Shown: piece by piece, positions 58,624 to 64,000 of the stretch
Layout: every line of letters starts with the position of its first letter
Position numbering within the stretch: the first letter of the stretch is position 1
Assembly (NCBI GenBank): GCA_902778275.1
Contig: CACYXE010000014.1
Coordinates: 38,150-102,149, forward strand
From: Oscillospiraceae bacterium
GTDB lineage: Bacteria; Bacillota; Clostridia; Oscillospirales; Oscillospiraceae
Direction: 5' to 3'
DNA: 64,000 bases
The notes under the pieces: model-generated
The model's database searches: none
What the model was told of the DNA's origin: nothing
What the model saw: the letters and a program-made list of their open reading frames with translations, nothing else
Translations under genes and position numbers: made by a program

Positions 58624-60585
58624 TCAGGCTGCGGCCGCGGCTTTCTTGCCGGTCAGATACTGGAAAACGACCGCACCGGCCAGCAGCACGATGCCGATCA
58701 GGTCTGTGGTGACGGAGGGATCCAGCATCAGCAGACCGCCGGCGGCCAGCACCAGGCGCATCAGAGGATTGATGTGCTTGAACAGATATCCGTTCAAGGC
58801 GGCTGCCACGCCGAAGATGCCGATGATGGAGGTGACCACCACCAGCACCACCTGCACGGCGGTGGTGTCGATCAGCAGCATGGCCGGGTTCATGGCGAAG
58901 ATATAGGGCACGACGAAGGCGCCGATGGCCAGCTTGGAGGCGTTGAAGGCGGTCTTCATGGGCGGTGCCTTGGCGATGGCGGAGCCGGCATAGGCGGCCA
59001 GAGCCACAGGCGGGGTAATGTCTGCCACGATACCGAAGTAGAACACGAAGAAGTGGGCGGCCACCTGGGGCACGCCGATGGCGATCAGGATGGGCGCACA
59101 GGTAGAGGCCATGATGCAGTAGTTGGCAGTGGTGGGAACGCCCATGCCCAGCACGATGCAGCAGAGCATGGTCAGCAGCAGGGCGATCAGGATCCGCCCC
59201 TGGGAAATAGTGACCACCGCGGTGATCAGCTTGGAGGCCAGACCCGTGGAGGTGATGGAGCCCGCCACCAGACCCGCCATGGCGCAGGCCACGGCCACGG
59301 TGATGGTGCTCTTGGCGCCGGCTTCCAGCGCGTCGATGAACTTGGCCAGCGTCAGGTTATCGCTCTTGTCCTGACTCTTGGTGGCGATGGTGACCAGGTT
59401 GTTGTACAGGCCCACCAGAATGGTGATGCCGATGGCCACGGCGGCGGAGAACTGCATGGTGCGCTTGTTGGTGGCCACCAGCCAGACCAGCACCACCAGG
59501 GGCAGCAGCAGATAGATCCGCGGCAGCAGCTGCCGGAACCTGGGCAGTTCCTCCCGGGGAATGCCCTTCAGGCCCAGCTTTTTCGCCTCCAGGTGGACGG
59601 CGATATAGATGCCGGTGAAGTACAGCACCGCGGGCAGGATGGCCTTCAGGGCCACCTGGCCGTAGGGGATGCCCATATATTCCGCCATCAGGAAGGCGGC
59701 GGCGCCCATGATGGGGGGCATGATCTGTCCGCCGGTGGAGGCTGCGGCTTCCACGGCGCCGGAAAACTCGGGCTTGTAGCCGGTGCGCTTCATCATGGGG
59801 ATGGTAACAGAGCCGGTGGTCACGGTGTTGCCCACGGAGGAGCCGGACACCATACCGCAGAGGGCGGAGGAGATGACGGCCACCTTGGCGGGACCGCCGG
59901 AGGACGCGCCGGCAATGGAATTGGCCAGATTGATAAAGAAGTTGGAAATGCCCGTCCGCTCCAGGAATGCGCCGAAGATGATGAACACCACGATATACTT
60001 GGCGCAGACATTGATGGGCGTGCTCATCATGCCCGTGGTGGTATAAAACAGGTCATAGATGACTTTGCCGAAACGCACATTGCTGAAAGCATAGACCAGC
60101 AGCGCGCCGACCACGCAGAGGATAGGGATGCCAACACAGCGGCGGCACAGCTCCATAAAGGACAGGATCGCAACAACAGCCATGGCGACCATTTTGGGAT
60201 CGCGGGTGACGCGAGTGGCCAATGCGATGATCGCATGGGCGTGGGAGGCGAAATAGAAAAACGGGATGGCACCTACGACCATGATGACGATATCATACCA
60301 GGGGATAAAATTGGGACGCACATGGTGCTTGCTGATGGGATAATTGAGATAACCGATGATCAGAATCAAGCCGAGAAACAGATTCAGCTTTTCTTCGGGC
60401 ATCATGGTGCTGAACAGGGTCACATAGATGCAATATACCGAGAACGCCGCACAGATGTACCGGATCACCTGTTTGGGCACGCCCTCCCAGATGCGGACAT
60501 TGGACTCCCGGTCATATTTTTTCATCAATTCTTCCGCGCCCAGTTCCTTGTCCGGGACGGACTGCTTCTTTTTGCCGAATGCCAT
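58624..60585 (-). CDS. TRAP transporter fused permease (4TM/12TM), TAXI type
   Basis: 653 residues from ATG 60585 behind AAAGGAG. A cytosolic start, about four helices equal to DctQ, then the 12-helix DctM-like part with 'FINLANSIAGASSGGPAKVAVISSALCGMVSGSSVGNTVTTGSVTIPMM' (only partly quoted), 'PPIMGAAAFLMAEYMGIPYG' and 'MGVPTTANYCIMASTCAPIL'. Fused permeases of this type work with TAXI-family receptors, as encoded upstream. TRAP systems use ion gradients to import organic acids such as glutamate or dicarboxylates; the substrate is unknown. Confidence 0.93.
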   Translation of the reverse strand: MAFGKKKQSVPDKELGAEELMKKYDRESNVRIWEGVPKQVIRYICAAFSVYCIYVTLFSTMMPEEKLNLFLGLILIIGYLNYPISKHHVRPNFIPWYDIVIMVVGAIPFFYFASHAHAIIALATRVTRDPKMVAMAVVAILSFMELCRRCVGIPILCVVGALLVYAFSNVRFGKVIYDLFYTTTGMMSTPINVCAKYIVVFIIFGAFLERTGISNFFINLANSIAGASSGGPAKVAVISSALCGMVSGSSVGNTVTTGSVTIPMMKRTGYKPEFSGAVEAAASTGGQIMPPIMGAAAFLMAEYMGIPYGQVALKAILPAVLYFTGIYIAVHLEAKKLGLKGIPREELPRFRQLLPRIYLLLPLVVLVWLVATNKRTMQFSAAVAIGITILVGLYNNLVTIATKSQDKSDNLTLAKFIDALEAGAKSTITVAVACAMAGLVAGSITSTGLASKLITAVVTISQGRILIALLLTMLCCIVLGMGVPTTANYCIMASTCAPILIAIGVPQVAAHFFVFYFGIVADITPPVALAAYAGSAIAKAPPMKTAFNASKLAIGAFVVPYIFAMNPAMLLIDTTAVQVVLVVVTSIIGIFGVAAALNGYLFKHINPLMRLVLAAGGLLMLDPSVTTDLIGIVLLAGAVVFQYLTGKKAAAAA

Positions 60586-60631
60586 GATGCTCTCCTTTCT
60601 TTGCGAAATAGTAACGGAGGGATAAGTACGT

Positions 60632-60661
60632 CTGACCCGCACCTGAAAAGATGCGGGTCAG
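60632..60661 (-). terminator. Intercistronic hairpin between TAXI receptor and TRAP permease
   Basis: 10-bp perfect stem CTGACCCGCA / TGCGGGTCAG with a 10-base loop and no T-run; third example in the window of a hairpin separating a binding-protein gene from its membrane partner. Confidence 0.6.
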
Positions 60662-60684
60662 GATCAGGTTCGTGCTTATGTGAT

Positions 60685-61737
60685 TTACTTGCCGGGGACG
60701 GTGATGCCCTTGTCGGCAAAGTACTGGACAGCGCCCGGGTGATAGGGCACGTCTGTGACAGAGCTGGCGAACTCCAGGCTCAGCTCGTTGGCCTTGTCAT
60801 GGGCCAGATTGTCCAGGTTCTCGAACACGCCGTAGAGGAAGTTGTACACGTCCACATCGGACACATCGTCGCCGGCGACGACCACAGCGCCAACGGCCAC
60901 GGTGGTCACATCCTCATCGGTGCCGTAGGCATCGGCGGGGATGATGTTCTTGGAGTAGTAGGGGGAGGAGGCGATCAGGGCGTCGATGTGCTCGTCGTCC
61001 AGGCTCACCAGGTAGACGTCCTTGGTGGCGGCCAGGGAGGTGACGGCGGTGGTGGGAGCGCCGGCCACGATGAAGGCGGCGTCGATCTGGCCGTCCTGCA
61101 GGGCCTCAGCGCTGTCGGCAAAGGACTGGTAGGTGGGCTTGATGTCGTCTTCGGTCAGACCGTAGGCACCCAGCACGTCGATGGCGTTGAAGTACACACC
61201 GGAACCGGCGGCGCCGATGGATACGCTCTTGCCGGCCAGGTCGGCGACCGTCTTGATCTCGGGATTCAGGGTGACGATCTGCACCTGCTCCATGTACAGA
61301 GCGGCAACAGTGGAGATGCTGGTGACAGCACCGGTCTCCTCAAAGAGACGGGCGCCGGTGTAGCCGTAGGACAGAACGTCGGACTGGGAGAAGCCCAACT
61401 GGGCGTCGCCCATCTCCAGAGCCTCGATGTTGGCCTTGGAGCCGCCGGAAGTGATGGCAGTGACCTTGGTGCTGGTGACCTCGCTCACCTTCTGGGACAT
61501 AACGCCGCCGAAAGCAAAGTAGGTACCGGCTTCACCGCCGGTGGTGAAGGTCAGGCTGGAGCCGCCGTCCTTGGGACCGAAAGCGGGTTCAGCCGCAGGC
61601 TCGGCAGCGGGCTCAGCCGCGGGTTCGGCCGCGGGCGCCTCGGTGGCGGCGGGAGCGGCAGGGGTGGAGCTGGAGCCGCAGGCGGCCAGCGCAAATACCA
61701 TGCACAGGGCCAGCAGCAGAGCTGCAAACTTTTTCAT
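60685..61737 (-). CDS. TAXI-family TRAP transporter solute receptor (lipoprotein)
   Basis: 350 residues from ATG 61737 behind AGGAGG. Lipobox 'LAAC', then a linker with four EPAA repeats, then the TAXI fold: 'LTFTTGGEAGTYFAFGGVMSQ', 'SGGSKANIEALEMGDAQLGFSQSD' (in part), 'GKSVSIGAAGSGVYFNAIDVL', 'GQIDAAFIVAGAPTTAV'. It is tethered outside the membrane and delivers solute to the fused permease. Two dyads at 61751-61799 lie over its promoter, so import is probably under a dedicated repressor. Confidence 0.92.
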   Translation of the reverse strand: MKKFAALLLALCMVFALAACGSSSTPAAPAATEAPAAEPAAEPAAEPAAEPAFGPKDGGSSLTFTTGGEAGTYFAFGGVMSQKVSEVTSTKVTAITSGGSKANIEALEMGDAQLGFSQSDVLSYGYTGARLFEETGAVTSISTVAALYMEQVQIVTLNPEIKTVADLAGKSVSIGAAGSGVYFNAIDVLGAYGLTEDDIKPTYQSFADSAEALQDGQIDAAFIVAGAPTTAVTSLAATKDVYLVSLDDEHIDALIASSPYYSKNIIPADAYGTDEDVTTVAVGAVVVAGDDVSDVDVYNFLYGVFENLDNLAHDKANELSLEFASSVTDVPYHPGAVQYFADKGITVPGK

Positions 61738-61750
61738 TTTGTTTTCCTCC

Positions 61751-61820
61751 TGTATACAAGTATACAATCCATGACGGATCATTGCTTTGTAAGTATACAG
61801 CATGCGGCCGGAGATTGCAA
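61751..61820 (-). promoter_or_regulatory. TAXI/TRAP promoter with two GntR-like dyads
   Basis: Minus strand TTGCAA (61820-61815), 17-bp spacer, TATACT (61797-61792). TGTAAGTATACA (61788-61799) overlaps the -10; TGTATAC-aa-GTATACA (61751-61766) lies downstream of the start point. TGTA/TACA dyads resemble GntR-family operators. The regulator is not in the window. Confidence 0.65.
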
Positions 61821-61891
61821 GAGAAAAATAGGAGACAAAGGCCAGAAAATGGAAAAATATGCACAATCAACCGACACTGACCAAAAAAGAC

Positions 61892-61920
61892 TTGCCAACC
61901 GGGAAGATTTGGGGGATAAT
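61892..61920 (+). promoter_or_regulatory. Promoter of the HAD-plsY genes
   Basis: TTGCCA (61892-61897), 17-bp spacer, GATAAT (61915-61920). Confidence 0.6.
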
Positions 61921-61945
61921 AAAGCCCTTGAAAGGGTGAAAGCAT

Positions 61946-62791
61946 TTGTACAGGCTGATGGCGTTCGACCTGGATGGAACGCTGCTTGATGATAAAAAGA
62001 AGCTGCCGGAGGAAAACCGGCAGGCCTTGATCGAGGCGGCGGCGCGGGGCATGATCCTCGTCCCGGCTACCGGGCGGATCCTGCGGGGGATCCCCGAGGC
62101 CATTAAGGATCTGCCGTTTATCCGGTATTACATCGTGTCCAACGGCGCGGCGGTCGTCGACACGCGGGAGGGCAAAACACTCTATCAGGCGGACGTGCCT
62201 CTGGAGTTGGCTCTGCGCGCCTATGATTATATGGATACCCTGCCGGTGATCTATGACTGCTACCAGGATGAAATCGGCTGGATGAGTCGGGAGATGTATG
62301 AGCGCTGCGCGCCCTACTTCGCCTATGAGCCGGGGATCCTGGATCTGGTGAACCGGCTGCGCATCCGGGTGGAGGATTTCAAGGGGACCCTGCGGGAAAA
62401 GGGCAGGCCTCTGCAGAAGCTGCAGATGTACTTTTTGCCCGAGGACGAGGAGGAGCGGCAGCGGCAGCTGAAGCGGATCCCGGAGCTGTTTCCGGACTTG
62501 GTCGCCACCAGCTCGACCAGCAACAACATCGAGCTCAACCATGCGGACGCCAACAAGGGCAAGGCTATGCTTGCCCTGGCTCAAGTCCTGGGCGTCGCGC
62601 GGGAAGAGACCCTGGCCTTTGGTGACGGCAGCAATGACAGCTCCATGCTCCGCGCCGCCGGCTGGGGCGTGGCCATGGCCAACAGCACCCCTGACGTGAA
62701 AGACGCGGCGGATGAGGTGACAATGAGCAACAACGACGCCGGCGTGGCTAAGGCGCTGCGGCGGATTTTGGCAACAGAGGAGAAGCTATGA
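61946..62791 (+). CDS. Cof-type HAD-family phosphatase
   Basis: 281 residues; the start is TTG 61946 behind GAAAGGGTG, giving the normal Cof N-terminus 'MYRLMAFDLDGTLLDD' with the nucleophile and acid Asp pair. 'PATGR' (motif II), 'GKAMLALAQVLG' with its Lys (motif III) and 'AFGDGSNDSSML' (motif IV) complete the HAD set; a C2B cap lies between. Acts on sugar phosphates or similar small phosphates in the cytosol. The plsY start overlaps its stop by 4 bases. Confidence 0.92.
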   Translation: MYRLMAFDLDGTLLDDKKKLPEENRQALIEAAARGMILVPATGRILRGIPEAIKDLPFIRYYIVSNGAAVVDTREGKTLYQADVPLELALRAYDYMDTLPVIYDCYQDEIGWMSREMYERCAPYFAYEPGILDLVNRLRIRVEDFKGTLREKGRPLQKLQMYFLPEDEEERQRQLKRIPELFPDLVATSSTSNNIELNHADANKGKAMLALAQVLGVAREETLAFGDGSNDSSMLRAAGWGVAMANSTPDVKDAADEVTMSNNDAGVAKALRRILATEEKL

Positions 62792-63435
62792 AGCAAACAA
62801 TCCTGCTGCAGGTGCTGTCCTGCGTCGTGATCGGCTACCTGCTGGGCAGTATCAGCCCCTCGTTTCTGATCGGTCTGGTCAAGGGCTACGATCCCCGCCG
62901 GGAGGGCTCCGGCAACGCGGGCGCCTCCAACACGGTGATCATGGCGGGCAAGCTGGCGGGCCTGCTGGTGGCGCTGCTGGATATTTTAAAGGCGGCGGCC
63001 TCCTGGTGGATTTGCCAGTGGCTGTTCCCCGCCCTGCGCCTGGCGGGCATTCTGGGCGGCGTTGCCGCGCTGCTGGGACACCTGTTCCCCGTCTGGCTGC
63101 GTTTTCATGGCGGCCGGGGCCTGGCCTGCCTTGGCGGACTGTGCCTGGCCCATGATCCCAAGTTCCTGCTGATGATGCTGGGCGTCGCGCTGCTGATCGG
63201 CATCATCACCAACTATGTGTGCATCGTCACCGTGTCCATGTCTGCGATCGTCCCCATCTGCTATGGGTTCCTGACCGCTTTTTGGCTGGGGGCGGCAGTG
63301 ATGGCCATCCCTGTCATACCGATCTTCTGTAAGCACCTGGTGAATTTCCGCCGCATCAAAAGCGGTGACGAGCTGCGTTTAAGCTTCCTGTTCAACAAGC
63401 AGAAGGAGCTGGAGCGCATCGGCCGCGCCGAATAA
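62788..63435 (+). CDS. plsY: Glycerol-3-phosphate acyltransferase PlsY
   Basis: 215 residues with five or more membrane segments and the three PlsY cytosolic motifs: 'GYLLGSISPSFLIG' with 'REGSGNAGASNT', 'GHLFPVWLRFHGGRGLA', and the third loop near 'CKHLVNFRRIKSGDE'. It acylates glycerol-3-phosphate from acyl-phosphate, the first step of phospholipid synthesis. The usual 'KGGKG' is 'HGGRG'. GAGGAGAAG precedes the ATG. A terminator follows. Confidence 0.93.
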   Translation: MKQTILLQVLSCVVIGYLLGSISPSFLIGLVKGYDPRREGSGNAGASNTVIMAGKLAGLLVALLDILKAAASWWICQWLFPALRLAGILGGVAALLGHLFPVWLRFHGGRGLACLGGLCLAHDPKFLLMMLGVALLIGIITNYVCIVTVSMSAIVPICYGFLTAFWLGAAVMAIPVIPIFCKHLVNFRRIKSGDELRLSFLFNKQKELERIGRAE

Positions 63436-63441
63436 TGATCT

Positions 63442-63478
63442 ACCCGGGGTATGCGTCTTGCATACCCCGGGTATTTTT
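63442..63478 (+). terminator. Terminator of HAD-plsY
   Basis: Stem TACCCGGGGTATGC / GCATACCCCGGGTA with a short loop and TTTTTT; also usable from the right. Confidence 0.88.
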
Positions 63479-63533
63479 TGCTTGTTCCGGTCGAAAAGAC
63501 AGGCGGCGCCGCAGCGGAGCGGCCTCGCTGTAT

Positions 63534-64000
63534 TTATTTTGCGAAGGCTTTGAGTTCGGGATATCCTTCATCCACGATCATGACGATGTAATACAGGGCG
63601 TCGTAAGCGATCTCGCCGGCGTTTTCGTCATCGCGAAGCGGACAATCGATTTGCGCATCCACGGACAGTTCTTTTTCATCTACCTGGAATCTGACGAATT
63701 TGTAGTCGTTGTTCAGTTTGTTGACCAGTTTCAGGACCTCGGGGAGGTCGGCTTCATCGAACTCGATGATATACCAGGAGCACATGCTGACAGAGTCCAG
63801 ATCCTCGTCGAAATAGATATTCACGTTGATGTCATCCAAATAATCGCCCTCGAACGTCACTTTGATCTGTTCGTCGTCGTCCTCATCGATACCCATGTAA
63901 TTGTATTTGTGACCTTCCCGGTCCATAACTTTCAGAAACGCCTTGGTGGGGCCGTACTGCGCGTTGACTGCAAAAGCCGAAACGCTTAAGCTCAGGATCA
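63534..64000 (-). CDS. YbjN-like domain protein (N-terminus beyond right edge)
   Basis: The frame stays open to the right edge. Upstream of an internal ATG at 63926 it reads 'LSLSVSAFAVNAQYGPTKAFL', which looks like the end of a hydrophobic leader followed by the mature start, so the true start is outside the window and the protein may be exported. The visible domain (about 150 residues) is acidic, with 'FLKVMDREGHKYNYMGIDEDDDEQIKVTFEGD' (in part) and 'VLKLVNKLNNDYKFVRFQVDE', resembling the YbjN / secretion-chaperone-like fold. Function unknown. Confidence 0.7.
   Translation of the reverse strand, partial: ILSLSVSAFAVNAQYGPTKAFLKVMDREGHKYNYMGIDEDDDEQIKVTFEGDYLDDINVNIYFDEDLDSVSMCSWYIIEFDEADLPEVLKLVNKLNNDYKFVRFQVDEKELSVDAQIDCPLRDDENAGEIAYDALYYIVMIVDEGYPELKAFAK

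Noticed and set aside
58774-61989. A 1071-codon open frame on the plus strand
   Set aside because: Antisense to the TRAP permease and TAXI receptor; His/Gly/Asp-rich translation without motifs, and it crosses the TRAP promoter.

Overview
The window is a high-GC, gene-dense chromosome segment from a spore-forming Firmicute of the class Clostridia, probably an Oscillospiraceae-type gut anaerobe. The evidence is strong purine-rich Shine-Dalgarno sites, a sporulation sigma-G gene, the paired glgC/glgD genes typical of Firmicutes, an rplJL operon with an L10 leader, and the Fhs/FchA/FolD folate route. I see no rRNA, tRNA, CRISPR array, insertion sequence or prophage. The family-level assignment is inference.

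Layout. 1-8.9 kb: a sugar-catabolic locus that mirrors the E. coli AI-2 (lsr) locus: a SorC/LsrR-type regulator (cut by the window edge), DhaL and DhaK, an LsrF-type aldolase, a small VOC-like protein and a complete Lsr/Rbs-type ABC importer. Two matching TTAACA-type dyads flank the promoter. 8.9-14.7 kb: an acetamidase/formamidase, a small PQ-loop-like membrane protein, and panB-fhs-fchA-folD (one-carbon and pantothenate metabolism). 14.7-19.6 kb: a zinc-ribbon membrane protein with an Asp/Trp/Tyr-rich tail and its partner, an iron alcohol dehydrogenase, a TauE/SafE transporter and a two-gene ThrE exporter.

19.6-27 kb: a DNA-damage-type operon (Y-family polymerase, YolD-like protein, S24-peptidase repressor), a hypothetical protein, a TraX-like membrane protein, and a five-gene ferrous-iron operon (two FeoA, FeoB, Cys-rich FeoB-associated protein, HMA protein). 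27-33 kb: a surface-glycan operon (GT2, flippase, acyltransferase, DegT aminotransferase, membrane spermidine-synthase-like protein). 33-41 kb: nucleoside salvage: psuG, a BmpA/NupOPQ nucleoside ABC importer and deoD on the minus strand, with udk-tdk diverging from a back-to-back promoter. 41-46 kb: a DUF4349 lipoprotein, a parvulin-type foldase, a metallophosphoesterase, a possible 20-codon gene and prfB.

46-64 kb: prs-pth, then glgC-glgD-glgP-psuK and a PIG-L deacetylase; rplJL with its leader; sigG; a second phosphoesterase; a cluster of hairpins; a TAXI/TRAP transporter behind GntR-like dyads; a HAD phosphatase with plsY; and a YbjN-like gene cut by the right edge.

The most promising new biology is the Lsr-like locus in which a dihydroxyacetone-type kinase (DhaKL) stands where LsrK would be expected. 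Next come the polymerase-YolD-repressor operon with a dyad over its own promoter, a FolD lacking the cyclohydrolase lysine beside a dedicated cyclohydrolase, and a short ORF whose ribosome-binding site lies in a hairpin.
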